Of a DNA stretch of 64,000 nt, positions 1 through 7,804 are shown one piece after another (the first letter of the stretch is position 1; the number at the start of each line of letters is the position of its first letter). Below the pieces are notes generated by a model that made no database searches, was not told the origin of the DNA, and saw nothing but the letters and a program-made list of their open reading frames with translations. The position numbers and the translations under genes are program-made. This DNA is from Brumimicrobium sp035497735 (GTDB lineage: Bacteria; Bacteroidota; Bacteroidia; Flavobacteriales_D; Crocinitomicaceae), in NCBI GenBank assembly GCA_035497735.1, contig DATJCX010000037.1:104564-168563 (forward strand), read 5' to 3'.

Positions 1-60
1 CTACTTTATCAACAAAATGTCAGTTTTTTCAACATTTTCCGATTTTTTTCTGTTAAATCC

Positions 61-90
61 TTGTATTAGCAAGATATTCATATATATTTG
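61..90 (+). promoter_or_regulatory. Bacteroidota-type promoter of the HU gene
   Basis: A TTG at 61-63 is followed after 19 nt by TATATTTG at 83-90. This matches the -33 TTG / -7 TAnnTTTG promoter known from Bacteroidota. It lies 38 nt upstream of the HU start codon, which leaves a short A-rich leader. The motif is seen directly; its activity is inferred. Confidence 0.6.
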
Positions 91-127
91 TTGAAGTATT
101 AAATTTTTACAAACAAAAAACAAAACT

Positions 128-400
128 ATGAACAAAGCAGAATTAATTGATGCAATGGCAGCTGAATCAGGATTAACAAAAGCAGATTCAAAAAGAGCTT
201 TAGATGCTTTTATTAGCGCAACAAGTGACGCATTAAAAAAAGGTGACCGTATTTCTTTAATTGGATTTGGTTCTTTTTCAACTTCTGAGCGTGCAGCTAG
301 AACAGGAAGAAACCCTAAAACAGGAAAAGAAATTCAAATTGCAGCAAAAAATGTTGTTAAGTTTAAAGCAGGTTCTGACTTATCAGAAGCAGTAAACTAA
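128..400 (+). CDS. hup: HU-family DNA-binding protein
   Basis: This 90-aa protein has the full length of the HU/IHF (DNABII) family. HU dimers bend and compact DNA. The N-terminal helices (MNKAELIDAMAAESGLTKADS) are followed by the family signature region around residues 46-65, GFGSFSTSERAARTGRNPKT, and the DNA-contacting arm with TGRNPKTGKEI. The C-terminal KFKAGSDLSEAVN is also typical. The gene is monocistronic, with its own promoter upstream and a strong terminator at 437-459. It acts on the nucleoid. Identification is firm; which HU paralogue it is cannot be told. Confidence 0.97.
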   Translation: MNKAELIDAMAAESGLTKADSKRALDAFISATSDALKKGDRISLIGFGSFSTSERAARTGRNPKTGKEIQIAAKNVVKFKAGSDLSEAVN

Positions 401-436
401 GAATAGTAAGATTACTTTAAACTTACAGAAATTGTA

Positions 437-459
437 GGGAGCTTTTAGCTCCCTTTTTT
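437..459 (+). terminator. Rho-independent terminator after HU
   Basis: GGGAGCT at 437-443 and AGCTCCC at 447-453 form a perfect 7-bp stem with a TTT loop. It is followed by six T residues. It ends the HU transcript; the next start codon is only 8 nt further on. Confidence 0.9.
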
Positions 460-467
460 GTTTTAAT

Positions 468-1154
468 ATGGAAGAAAAACTATTAGAGGCTTTATATCAA
501 ATAATTAGACCTGAAAAGGTAAAGAAATTTGATGAAATTGCGGCTGAAAGAACACGACATGTGACAGTTGCTGTTGAAAACATTTATCAAGAACACAATG
601 CAAGTGCTGTAATCAGAAGTTGCGATTGTTTTGGAATACAAGATGTTCATGTTATAGAAAAAACAAATAAATTCACCCTAAATAAAGACATCGCCCTAGG
701 AGCTGGACAATGGATTACCTATCACCAACACTCAAACACAGATAACCCGACCATCGATTGTATAAAAACATTAAAAGAGAAAGGTTATAAAATAATTGCT
801 ACAACACCACATACAGACGCCTATACCATCAATGATGTTCCAATTGACGAACCAGTAGCTATTCTATTCGGAACGGAGCAAGAAGGACTATCAGAAGAAG
901 CGCTAGAGATGGCAGATTATTATGTTAGAATTCCCATGGTTGGTTTTACCGAGAGTTTTAACATTTCAGTTTCCGCAGCACTCACAATGAATACCATTAG
1001 AACCAGATTAGAAAGTCAAAATGACTTCGAATGGAAGCTATCTAAGGAAGAACAAACAAAGCTTAAGATAGAATGGTGTAAGAATGTGATGCGTCATCCG
1101 GAAGCAACAATAAGGGATTTCATCAGAAGAATTAAAGAAGAAGAAAGCGAGTAA
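468..1154 (+). CDS. trmH: TrmH-family tRNA 2'-O-methyltransferase
   Basis: A 228-aa SPOUT methyltransferase of the SpoU/TrmH class, which transfers a methyl group from SAM to a ribose 2'-OH. All three family motifs are visible: motif 1 NASAVIRSCDCFG (residues 44-56), motif 2 LFGTEQEGL (133-141) and motif 3 IPMVGFTESFNISVSAA (155-171), which build the knotted SAM site. The N-terminal helical part and the C-terminal extension RHPEATIRDFIRRI resemble TrmH, which makes Gm18 in tRNA, rather than the 23S rRNA enzyme RlmB. The tRNA position is inferred from this similarity. It starts just after the HU terminator, so its promoter must overlap the end of hup or transcription must read through. Confidence 0.9.
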   Translation: MEEKLLEALYQIIRPEKVKKFDEIAAERTRHVTVAVENIYQEHNASAVIRSCDCFGIQDVHVIEKTNKFTLNKDIALGAGQWITYHQHSNTDNPTIDCIKTLKEKGYKIIATTPHTDAYTINDVPIDEPVAILFGTEQEGLSEEALEMADYYVRIPMVGFTESFNISVSAALTMNTIRTRLESQNDFEWKLSKEEQTKLKIEWCKNVMRHPEATIRDFIRRIKEEESE

Positions 1155-1265
1155 AATCCCCTTTCATTTCCTTGAGAAAAAACCACCAAAAGAACGCTGC
1201 AGAATTCTTTTCTCTTAAATACTCAAAGCTTTCAATATCAGTATTCTTAAAATACCATAAAATAA

Positions 1266-1295
1266 TTGGAGTAAGAAGCTATTTTTTGTATCTTG
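1266..1295 (+). promoter_or_regulatory. Possible promoter of the bTHX gene
   Basis: TTG at 1266-1268 is followed after 20 nt by TATCTTG at 1289-1295, close to the TAnnTTTG -7 consensus but one T short. It sits 33 nt upstream of the bTHX start codon. The remainder of the 1155-1327 gap shows no gene. Confidence 0.4.
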
Positions 1296-1327
1296 TGCAT
1301 TAAACTTATCTAAAAAAACTATATAAT

Positions 1328-1684
1328 ATGGGTAGAGGAGACATAAAAACAACAAAAGGTAAAAGATTTAAGGGTTCATACGGGAACACTAGAAGAAGAT
1401 CTAAAGCGGAAGCATACGTACCTGTTGTTACTGAAAAAAAAGCAACTAAAGCTGTAAAAGCTAAAGAAGAGAAGCCTGTCGCAGTGAAAAAAGTAACAAA
1501 AACAGTAAAGGCTAAAGTTGAAAAAACTGTCGCCGAAAAGAAAGAAACAAAAACTGTAAAAGCTAAGGCAGAAAAGCCTGCTGCTGAGAAAAAAGCAACA
1601 ACTAAAAAGGCAACTACCACAACAGCAGCCGCAAAGAAAACTGCGAAAAAAGCAGCTGACAAAACTGCAGAAAAAGGAGAATAG
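1328..1684 (+). CDS. thx: 30S ribosomal protein bTHX with Lys/Ala-rich tail
   Basis: Residues 1-26 (MGRGDIKTTKGKRFKGSYGN, then TRRRSK) match the bTHX family, a tiny basic peptide that sits in the head of the 30S subunit in Thermus and others. Family members are usually about 25-45 residues long. Here the core is followed by roughly 85 residues of low-complexity sequence made of imperfect repeats of the type K-A-T-K-A-V-K-A-K-x-E-K-P-x-A, ending in a KKTAKKAADKTAEKGE tail. The tail resembles eukaryotic histone H1 C-termini and bacterial AlgP/Hc1-like proteins and is likely disordered and nucleic-acid binding. The gene is single, with a strong terminator at 1701-1731. The opposite strand also has an open frame here, explained by the repetitive codons. 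The bTHX core call is firm; the tail's role is unknown. Confidence 0.85.
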   Translation: MGRGDIKTTKGKRFKGSYGNTRRRSKAEAYVPVVTEKKATKAVKAKEEKPVAVKKVTKTVKAKVEKTVAEKKETKTVKAKAEKPAAEKKATTKKATTTTAAAKKTAKKAADKTAEKGE

Positions 1685-1700
1685 CCTAAAACAAAATATG

Positions 1701-1731
1701 AAGAGTCGGAAATTAACCGACTCTTTTTTTT
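1701..1731 (+). terminator. Terminator after bTHX
   Basis: AAGAGTCGG at 1701-1709 pairs perfectly with CCGACTCTT at 1717-1725 across a 7-nt loop, and a run of T follows. This is a classic intrinsic terminator for the bTHX transcript. Confidence 0.9.
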
Positions 1732-1819
1732 ATTATTAATTCGGTGAAATAAATCTTTAAAAAGCAAAACGAAATAGATAGATTTTTAGCACCTTTGTAT
1801 TAGAAAAATTAAAATTATT

Positions 1820-2869
1820 ATGAAGCACAATTTCGGTGCAGGACCATGCATCTTACCGCAAGAAGTTTTTAAACAAGCAGCTGACGCTGTTCTTGATTAT
1901 AATGGATTATCAATCTTAGAAATATCTCACCGTAGCGCTGACTTCGTTAAGGAGATGGAAGAGGCGAGGGAAAATGTAAAAAAGGCATTGAATGTTCCTG
2001 AAGGATACACCGTGTTGTTTTTACAAGGTGGAGCTAGTCTAGGCTTTTTGATTTCAGCAATGAATATGGTTGGTGAAAACAAAAGAGCTGGATATATCAA
2101 CACTGGTGTATGGGCAGCTGGAGCAATTAAAGAAGCTAAAAACATTGGTATAGATGTAGTAGTTGTTGCTTCTTCTGAAGATAAAGGTTTTAGCTATATC
2201 CCAGAAATTAAGGACATTCCTTCTGATATCGACTATTTACATTATACTTCAAATAATACAATCGCTGGAACACAATTCAAATCTATTCCAGAAACGAATA
2301 TTCCATTGGTTTGCGATATGTCTTCAGATATTTTCTCTCAACCAATTGATGTTTCAAAATTCGATTTAATTTACGCAGGTGCACAAAAGAACTTAGGTCC
2401 AGCTGGATCAACTCTATACATCGTTAAAGATAGCGTATTGGGTAAATCTTCAATGAATATTCCATCTTACCTAGATTTAAACGTACACGCAAAAAAGGAC
2501 AGTATGTTTAACACTCCTCCTGTGTTTTCTGTTTTCGTTGCAAACTTAAACTTAAAGCATTTATTAAAATCAGGTGGTGTTGAAGCAATGGAGAAGGTAA
2601 ACAATGCAAAAGCAGAGTTACTTTATAGTGAAATCGACAGCAATCCAAACTTTGAAGGAAGTGCAGCACTAGATTCTCGTTCATATATGAATGTGACATT
2701 TAGATTGACAGACGAAAGCAAAAAAGAGAAGTTTGATAAACTTTGGAATGATGCTGAAGTAATCGGACTGAAAGGTCATAGATCTGTTGGTGGATACCGT
2801 GCTTCTTTATACAATGCATTGCCGCTAGAAAGTGTTCAAGTATTGGTTGATGCAATGAAATCTCTATAG
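1820..2869 (+). CDS. serC: Phosphoserine aminotransferase
   Basis: This 349-aa class V aminotransferase converts 3-phosphohydroxypyruvate and glutamate to phosphoserine and 2-oxoglutarate, the second step of serine synthesis; the family also acts in pyridoxal-phosphate synthesis. It begins with the family's N-terminus MKHNFGAGPCILPQEV. The cofactor-binding turn QGGAS lies at residues 69-73. The PLP-binding lysine is K190 in the motif YAGAQKNLGPAG, and GHRSVGGYRASLYNA near the C-terminus binds the substrate phosphate. Length is normal. The serA start codon follows two bases after its stop codon, so the two consecutive pathway enzymes are made from one operon. Confidence 0.97.
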   Translation: MKHNFGAGPCILPQEVFKQAADAVLDYNGLSILEISHRSADFVKEMEEARENVKKALNVPEGYTVLFLQGGASLGFLISAMNMVGENKRAGYINTGVWAAGAIKEAKNIGIDVVVVASSEDKGFSYIPEIKDIPSDIDYLHYTSNNTIAGTQFKSIPETNIPLVCDMSSDIFSQPIDVSKFDLIYAGAQKNLGPAGSTLYIVKDSVLGKSSMNIPSYLDLNVHAKKDSMFNTPPVFSVFVANLNLKHLLKSGGVEAMEKVNNAKAELLYSEIDSNPNFEGSAALDSRSYMNVTFRLTDESKKEKFDKLWNDAEVIGLKGHRSVGGYRASLYNALPLESVQVLVDAMKSL

Positions 2870-2871
2870 AA

Positions 2872-3834
2872 ATGAAGAAAATATTAGCAAACGACGGAAT
2901 TTCGAAAGAAGGAAAAAATAAATTAGAACAAGCTGGATACATTGTAGTTACAGAAAATGTAGCACAAGAAAATTTAGCTGAAACAATTAACAAAGAAGGA
3001 TATGTTGCCCTTTTGGTTCGTTCTGCTACAACAGTAAGAAAAGAACTAATCGACGCTTGTCCAGGACTAAAATTCATTGGTCGTGGTGGTGTTGGAATGG
3101 ACAATATCGATGTAGAATACGCAAGAAGTAAAGGTGTTTTTGTTACAAACACACCAGAAGCTTCTTCTCAATCTGTAGCTGAACTTGCAATGGGTTCCTT
3201 ATTCGCACTGGCGCGTTCTACTTTCGATTCTTACAAAGAAATGCCACTTCAAGGAGAGAGCAATTTCGGTAGCTTAAAAAAGAAATATAGTAAAGGAGTT
3301 GAACTACGTGGTAAAACACTCGTAATCATAGGCTTTGGACGTATCGGACAATCTTTAGCTGCTTATGCACTAGGAGTTGGAATGAAAGTTATTGGTGTTA
3401 CTCGTTCTTCTAAAGAATACCAAATTCCAATTGAAATTGAAGGAGCGGGCGAAATTTCTGTGACGATTACTACGACATCTGATTTAGATGACGCTTTGAG
3501 TAAAGCTGACTTTATCACCATGAATGTGCCTAAGCAAAGTAATGGTCAAGCATTAATTACAAAAACTGAGTTCGCTAAAATGAAGGATGGCGTTCGTATT
3601 GTCAACGTTGCGCGTGGTGGCGTCATTAATGAAGACGATTTATTAGAAGCTTTAGATAGCGGTAAAGTTGCAGCTGCAGCAGTAGATGTTTTCGTAAATG
3701 AACCAAATCCTCGCAAAGACCTTGTAAGTGATACTAAAGTCGCTAGTACTCCTCACATTGGTGCATCAACAAATGAAGCACAAAGCAGAATTGGAATAGA
3801 ATTGGCTAACCTGATAATCAAAACATTAGGATAA
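2872..3834 (+). CDS. serA: D-3-phosphoglycerate dehydrogenase (short form)
   Basis: A 320-aa D-isomer-specific 2-hydroxyacid dehydrogenase that oxidises 3-phosphoglycerate with NAD+. The Rossmann motif GFGRIG is at residues 154-159. The catalytic set is visible as R248 (NVARGG), E277 (VFVNEP) and H295 (PHIGAST). The protein stops right after the catalytic core, so it lacks the C-terminal ACT domain that gives serine feedback control in the E. coli enzyme; feedback by that route is therefore not expected. It is directly downstream of serC, which supports the assignment over other hydroxyacid dehydrogenases. A terminator follows at 3857-3885. Confidence 0.95.
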   Translation: MKKILANDGISKEGKNKLEQAGYIVVTENVAQENLAETINKEGYVALLVRSATTVRKELIDACPGLKFIGRGGVGMDNIDVEYARSKGVFVTNTPEASSQSVAELAMGSLFALARSTFDSYKEMPLQGESNFGSLKKKYSKGVELRGKTLVIIGFGRIGQSLAAYALGVGMKVIGVTRSSKEYQIPIEIEGAGEISVTITTTSDLDDALSKADFITMNVPKQSNGQALITKTEFAKMKDGVRIVNVARGGVINEDDLLEALDSGKVAAAAVDVFVNEPNPRKDLVSDTKVASTPHIGASTNEAQSRIGIELANLIIKTLG

Positions 3835-3856
3835 ACTATTCAGTTATCATATTCGT

Positions 3857-3885
3857 AAAAGGGGCTTTCAACAGTCCCTTTTTTT
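3857..3885. terminator. Bidirectional terminator between serA and the BASS gene
   Basis: A hairpin with AAAGGG and CCCTTT arms and an imperfect upper stem is flanked by A and T runs, between two convergent genes. It can stop transcription from serA and, read on the minus strand, from the transporter gene. Confidence 0.75.
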
Positions 3886-4771
3886 ATGTAACAATTTCTT
3901 TTTCTTCCCTATTAAAGTAATTCTTCATCATCCAACCAATAATAAATGTTGTAAAGAAGGAAAAGCCACCATAAAGAACCGCCATTAACGATAATCCATC
4001 AATTTTAAGAATGTTATTAGCGATGAAAATTGCCAGAGCTGAATTTTGTAAGCCCATTTCTATTGCGATGGTATACCTTCCTCTGTGATTGATTCCAACC
4101 CATCCAGAGGAGTAATAACCAACAAACATCACCAAAACATTCAGCAATAAGGCTGGAACAAGTAAGCCGCCATAATCCATAAGCGAACGTTCACCACTCC
4201 CTCTTTCATTTAGAATAATCAATAGGAATACCGTAAACAAAATCGCTGGTAGAATATAACGCAAAGGCTTCTTTAAAGCAACTGCAAACTTGGGGAAATA
4301 ATGCTTCACTCCTATTCCTATTAAAACAGGAATTAAAACCGTCAAGACAATCTCATAAAGCGTATTCAATGTCGATAATTCAATCTCTCTAGATTCTGTC
4401 CAAAAAAGACTAAAAGCTATTTGTAAAATAATCGGAATGGTGAAAATAACCAGAAAACTATTGAAAGCAGTGATTGAAACAGCCAAAGCCACACGACCAT
4501 TCAGCATATAGTTTACGATATTCGAAGAAGTTCCACCTGGACAGGCAGCAATTAGAATAATTCCTATTTTATGAACGGGATCAAGCGGGAAGACAAAAGC
4601 AATGGCAAAACCGATAAGTACCATCAGTACCATCTGACCAAAAAGTCCGAAAAGCACTGCTTTAGGTTCAATAAAAACACGCTTAAAATCGGAAATACTC
4701 AATCCAATACCAATTCCCATCATGATTACTCCGATGGCAATAGGCAACAATAGATCAATAATCTCCTGCAT
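3884..4771 (-). CDS. Bile acid:sodium symporter family (BASS) transporter
   Basis: A 295-aa integral membrane protein with eight to ten predicted hydrophobic segments. It resembles the BASS superfamily (SBF/NorM-like arsenite and organic-acid carriers), which move organic anions with Na+. Characteristic segments are IGVIMMGIGIGLSISDFKRV at the N-terminus, the CPGGTSSNIVNYMLNGRVALAVSITA crossover region around residues 95-120 and the EMGLQNSALAIFIAN segment near residues 240-255, which form the two sodium sites in this fold. The substrate cannot be deduced. It is followed on the same strand, and probably cotranscribed, downstream of smpB: smpB ends 11 bases before its start. Confidence 0.85.
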   Translation of the reverse strand: MQEIIDLLLPIAIGVIMMGIGIGLSISDFKRVFIEPKAVLFGLFGQMVLMVLIGFAIAFVFPLDPVHKIGIILIAACPGGTSSNIVNYMLNGRVALAVSITAFNSFLVIFTIPIILQIAFSLFWTESREIELSTLNTLYEIVLTVLIPVLIGIGVKHYFPKFAVALKKPLRYILPAILFTVFLLIILNERGSGERSLMDYGGLLVPALLLNVLVMFVGYYSSGWVGINHRGRYTIAIEMGLQNSALAIFIANNILKIDGLSLMAVLYGGFSFFTTFIIGWMMKNYFNREEKEIVT

Positions 4772-4782
4772 AATGATGAATT

Positions 4783-5250
4783 TTAGAAATTCTTTTTCAC
4801 CCTATCCATTTGACGCTTGTCATCTTTATCCTTAAGGTCTTGACGTTTATCGTAGAGTTTTTTACCTTGTGCTAAAGCAATTTCAACTTTAGCCCATCCT
4901 TTTTCGCTTAGAAAAACACGCAGTGGAATGATGGTATAGCCTTTTGTCTCCATGCTTTTAGACAATTTCTTGATTTCCTTTTTATTTAACAACAGTTTTC
5001 TATCACCTTTAGGTCGATGTTGAAAGAAAGAAGCATTAGAATATTCAGCGATGTGCATATTTCGAATAAACACTTCATTGTTCTCGACAACACAGAAGGC
5101 TTCGGCAATACTTGCTTTACCTTGACGAATACTTTTAATCTCAGTACCACCAAGTACAATTCCTGCAACAAATTTATCTAAAATATGATATTCAAAACGT
5201 GCACGTTTATTACTTATATTAATAGAATTTGTATTTTTTTTCGCTGCCAT
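4783..5250 (-). CDS. smpB: SsrA (tmRNA)-binding protein SmpB
   Basis: A 155-aa protein of the SmpB family. It binds tmRNA and delivers it to stalled ribosomes for trans-translation. The conserved N-terminal stretch NKRARFEYHILDKFVAGIVL and GTEIKSIRQGK (OB-fold core), the central FIRNMHIAEY and the basic C-terminal tail rich in K and R (LYDKRQDLKDKDDKRQMDR) are all present. The tail folds in the mRNA channel in known complexes. The tmRNA gene itself is not in this window. The BASS gene lies 11 nt downstream. Confidence 0.97.
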   Translation of the reverse strand: MAAKKNTNSINISNKRARFEYHILDKFVAGIVLGGTEIKSIRQGKASIAEAFCVVENNEVFIRNMHIAEYSNASFFQHRPKGDRKLLLNKKEIKKLSKSMETKGYTIIPLRVFLSEKGWAKVEIALAQGKKLYDKRQDLKDKDDKRQMDRVKKNF

Positions 5251-5274
5251 AATTTCTTCTTGCTATAGTTTGAA

Positions 5275-5958
5275 CTAGCTGTTTTTTTCTAATTTATAAT
5301 TTCTAACGCTAATATAGAAAAAGGTAATGGTTATCGCAATAATAACATGGCTCAAATCGTTTTTATTAAACCAAATATGGGGATTTATCTTCAATAGGAA
5401 AATAAATATAGATGGAACGAGTACGATTATCCCATAAACCATGTATTTGAATGAATTCAAGCCTTTTCTCCAGTAATAAATTCCCAGACCTAAACAGTAG
5501 GCTAAATATCCAATTGCAGTATCTATGGTTATAAATAGAAAGTCAATTGTAGCAAAAGCTAAAACAGCAAAAATCAGAATTCTAACAACTAATAAACTCA
5601 TTCCCACTTTTCTTATTTTCGGGGGAAGAAAAGGAACGCTTAACATTGCTCTTCCGGAGTAAAAAACCGATATAAAGGAGAAAAACCAAGTAACCATCTT
5701 CCCTACCATTCCTGTATATTGGAAAAATACATGAGAAAGTCCGCCAAGTCCTGTACTAATGCTTAAGAACAAAAAGAAAAATGCCCAATTCTTTTTAAAC
5801 GCATCATCTTCCTTTCTCAGTCGAAGAAAAAAGACAAATGCAGGAATTGCAATCAAAAGATTGGTGACTAAGGACATAGGTTCCTGGAGACATAACCCAA
5901 ATAATGTAAATGGTAAATCTTCAAGCGGTAAATTACAAGTTGTCTCCATGTATTTCAT
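5275..5958 (-). CDS. Seven-helix membrane protein, unknown function
   Basis: I do not recognise a characterised function. The 227 residues contain about seven hydrophobic segments separated by short charged loops, with almost no soluble domain. The N-terminus (MKYMETTCNLPLEDLPFTLF) is not a clear signal peptide; a second in-frame ATG at residue 4 is an equally good start. Conserved-looking polar residues in the membrane include the GLGGLSHVFFQY segment near residues 75-86. It is transcribed divergently from recR, from a 44-bp intergenic region, and sits upstream of smpB on the same strand with a 24-bp gap, so it may lead a three-gene operon. The layout recalls small seven-helix sensor-like proteins of Bacteroidota, but that is only a guess. 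Confidence 0.75.
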   Translation of the reverse strand: MKYMETTCNLPLEDLPFTLFGLCLQEPMSLVTNLLIAIPAFVFFLRLRKEDDAFKKNWAFFFLFLSISTGLGGLSHVFFQYTGMVGKMVTWFFSFISVFYSGRAMLSVPFLPPKIRKVGMSLLVVRILIFAVLAFATIDFLFITIDTAIGYLAYCLGLGIYYWRKGLNSFKYMVYGIIVLVPSIFIFLLKINPHIWFNKNDLSHVIIAITITFFYISVRNYKLEKNS

Positions 5959-5989
5959 TTAAAAGATGACAAAAATAATCAAAACTTCT

Positions 5990-5997
5990 TAACTTTG
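5990..5997 (+). promoter_or_regulatory. -7 element (TAACTTTG) of recR
   Basis: TAACTTTG fits the Bacteroidota TAnnTTTG consensus. It is only 5 nt upstream of the recR start codon, so the mRNA would be leaderless or nearly so. No good TTG is seen at the expected -33 position, which weakens the call. Confidence 0.4.
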
Positions 5998-6002
5998 TAC
6001 AT

Positions 6003-6623
6003 ATGGAAATACCATCGAAATATCTGAATGACGCAGTAGAGCAATTTTCTTCCCTTCCAAGTATTGGAAAACGAAGTGCTTTGCGTTTAGTTTTGGACCT
6101 TTTGAAGCGTTCACCAGAGGAAGTTGAACTATTTTACAATTCCATTCGTGCTTTAAAAGACAACATTAGTTACTGCAAACGCTGCGGGAATATTTCTGAC
6201 AATGTTTTATGTGGAATTTGTGCAAATCCATCAAGAGAACACAGAACCATTTGTGTTGTTGAGGATATCAGAGATATTATGGCCATTGAGGCAACAGGAA
6301 GTTATTTAGGCGTCTATCACGTATTGGGTGGTGTTATCTCCCCTATGGACGGACAAGGTCCGGCAGACTTAAACATCAACCCTTTGATTGAAAAAACAAA
6401 GAACAAGGAAGTTGATGAAATCATATTTGCATTAAGTTCAACAATGGAAGGTGATACGACGAATTTCTATATTTTCAAAAAAATTGACAGAGCCGATGTT
6501 AAGGTTACAACCTTATCACGAGGAGTAGCAGTTGGAGCGGAATTGCATTATGCAGACGAATTAACGCTTGGTCGCTCTATCATTCAACGATTACCCTTCG
6601 AATCTACTTTCAAGTCAAAATAG
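6003..6623 (+). CDS. recR: Recombination mediator RecR
   Basis: A 206-aa protein that, with RecO, loads RecA on SSB-coated DNA in the RecF pathway. The helix-hairpin-helix LPSIGKRSALRLV is at residues 18-30. A four-cysteine zinc finger is formed by C58, C61, C70 and C73. The Toprim domain starts near residue 82 (TICVVEDIRD) and includes the YHVLGGVISPMDGQGP segment typical of RecR. Length is standard. It is monocistronic as far as can be seen: the next gene is over 300 bp away. Confidence 0.97.
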   Translation: MEIPSKYLNDAVEQFSSLPSIGKRSALRLVLDLLKRSPEEVELFYNSIRALKDNISYCKRCGNISDNVLCGICANPSREHRTICVVEDIRDIMAIEATGSYLGVYHVLGGVISPMDGQGPADLNINPLIEKTKNKEVDEIIFALSSTMEGDTTNFYIFKKIDRADVKVTTLSRGVAVGAELHYADELTLGRSIIQRLPFESTFKSK

Positions 6624-6947
6624 AACGTTTAAAGAGTCGGACTTTTCTCTTCAACAGTATTTTACTGATGAAATTACTTTTAATGGTGTATTTATTTAGT
6701 GAACGTTAATGATTTCAGCTTATTCAATAAAAATCTACGAGCAGACCTTTAGATTTTGCAATCTACATTAACGGAATTAAAAACCTTAAATTGCATCACC
6801 ACTTCTAAATTATTTTTATTTCACAAAAAGTGCAAATTGTCATAGTTTTTCTAATATATATTTTTTATATTTAGCTAAAGAAATTTAGAGCAGGATAACT
6901 AATCCTGTATTATTAATCGAACGGCAACGTTCACAAATTAACTTGAC
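6624..6947. other. 324-bp AT-rich intergenic region before the hibernation factor gene
   Basis: I see no gene here. Near its end CAGGAT (6891-6896) and ATCCTG (6902-6907) form a 6-bp stem in what would be the leader of the hibernation-factor gene. A T/A-rich stretch at 6850-6875 could hold the promoter but does not match the TAnnTTTG consensus. No RNA gene is recognised. Confidence 0.5.
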
Positions 6948-7262
6948 ATGGATATTATATTTAACACAGACAAACACATCGATGGAAAAGAAAGAGTTGA
7001 AGCTTACTTCACAACTGAAATCAAAAAGGAGTTAGCTCGCTTTGAAGATAGGGTAACGCGTGTAGAAGTACATGTTTCGGATGAGAACGGTAGTAAGAGT
7101 GGAGTGAATGACAAGAAATGTACGATGGAAGTACGACCGAAAGGTTTAAAACCAGTTGCAGTATCAGCTATTGGCGATTCAACTGAACAAGCAATTAACG
7201 CAGCAACTAAGAAAATGTATAGTAGTTTAAACACGGTTTATGGAAAACTTCAAAATATTTAA
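6948..7262 (+). CDS. hpf: Short ribosome hibernation-promoting factor (HPF/RaiA)
   Basis: A 104-aa protein with a single S30AE domain, which binds in the decoding site of the 30S subunit and inactivates ribosomes in stationary phase. The beta-alpha-beta pattern is visible: DIIFNTDKHIDGKERVEAYF, then a helix rich in E and K, the strand RVEVHVSDENG, the strand KCTMEVRPKGLKPVAVSAIG and the last helix TEQAINAATKKMYSSLNTVYG. It lacks the C-terminal dimerisation domain of long HPFs, so it is the short type. The gene stands alone between a long upstream gap and a strong terminator at 7284-7311. Confidence 0.9.
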   Translation: MDIIFNTDKHIDGKERVEAYFTTEIKKELARFEDRVTRVEVHVSDENGSKSGVNDKKCTMEVRPKGLKPVAVSAIGDSTEQAINAATKKMYSSLNTVYGKLQNI

Positions 7263-7283
7263 AAATTAACGTAAGTTATTAGC

Positions 7284-7311
7284 AAGAGGTGTCGAAAGGC
7301 ACCTCTTTTTT
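7284..7311 (+). terminator. Terminator after hpf
   Basis: AAGAGGTG (7284-7291) pairs with CACCTCTT (7300-7307) across an 8-nt loop and is followed by T residues. Confidence 0.9.
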
Positions 7312-7384
7312 GTTTACAAAGGTTTGGGGTTGAGATGGAATAATTTTAAAGAATACTTTTTGAAAAAAAGTAGGATTAGGAGGA

Positions 7385-7680
7385 AGGATTATAGAGCATT
7401 AGTCATCGACGTGCAGCGGATAAAAGCATTGTCCTTCTTACAGAATGACTGTGCTTTTTTGTTTTTAAAAAAATCTTGAAAGCAAGCAGGATTACAGATC
7501 CTTAGTCATCGACGTGCAGTGGATAAAAGCATCGTCCTTCTTACAGAATGACTGTGCTTTTTTGTTTTAAAAAAAATCTTGAAAGCAAGCAGGATTACAG
7601 ATCCTTAGTCATCGACGTGCAGTGGATAAAAGCATTGTCCTTCTTACAGAATGACTGTGCTTTTTTGTTTTAAAAAAAAA
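7385..7680. repeat. Three tandem copies of a 103-bp hairpin-containing repeat
   Basis: Copies begin at 7385, 7488 and 7591, exactly 103 bp apart; the last is cut at about 90 bp where it meets the tRNA terminator. Copies 2 and 3 are almost identical; copy 1 is more diverged at its start. Each holds a 17-bp imperfect inverted repeat with a TAC loop (arms from AAAAGCA to TTCT and AGAA to TGCTTTT), with two mismatches. The variable base in the left arm (T or C) faces a G, so pairing is kept in all copies. Outer AAAA/TTTT tracts make it look like a terminator. The inner GTC-x-TTCT...AGAA-x-GAC core resembles REP-type palindromes. No coding frame is seen. Confidence 0.85.
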
Positions 7681-7704
7681 GCACCGACTTACGTCGATGC
7701 TTTC
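7679..7704 (-). terminator. Terminator of tRNA-Arg
   Basis: GCACCGAC (7681-7688) and GTCGATGC (7693-7700) form an 8-position stem with one mismatch around a TTAC loop. Read on the minus strand it is followed by a long T run. It lies just after the 3' end of tRNA-Arg. Confidence 0.8.
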
Positions 7705-7711
7705 ATCAGAG

Positions 7712-7785
7712 TGATCCCGGCAGGATTCGAACCTGCGACCACCTCCTTAGAAGGGAGGTGCTCTATCCAGCTGAGCTACGGAACC
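7712..7785 (-). tRNA. tRNA-Arg (anticodon UCU)
   Basis: The minus strand folds into a cloverleaf: acceptor GGTTCCG with CGGGATC, D-arm with GCTCAGCTGGATAGAGC, anticodon stem CCTCC/GGAGG with loop CTTCTAA (anticodon TCT, reading AGA), and T-arm with GTTCGAATCC. The discriminator base is A and CCA is not encoded. It reads in the same direction as tRNA-Pro 55 nt upstream, but a terminator lies between them. Confidence 0.97.
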
Positions 7786-7804
7786 GAATATAGAATTTCA
7801 ACTG

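Noticed and set aside
1306..1767. Open minus-strand frame of 153 codons over the bTHX gene
   Set aside because: It is antisense to the Lys/Ala-rich repeat of bTHX; codon bias of the real gene makes the other strand open. No family or start context.
7385..7680. CRISPR array
   Set aside because: Units are 103 bp and contiguous with no variable spacers, and no cas genes are present in the window.
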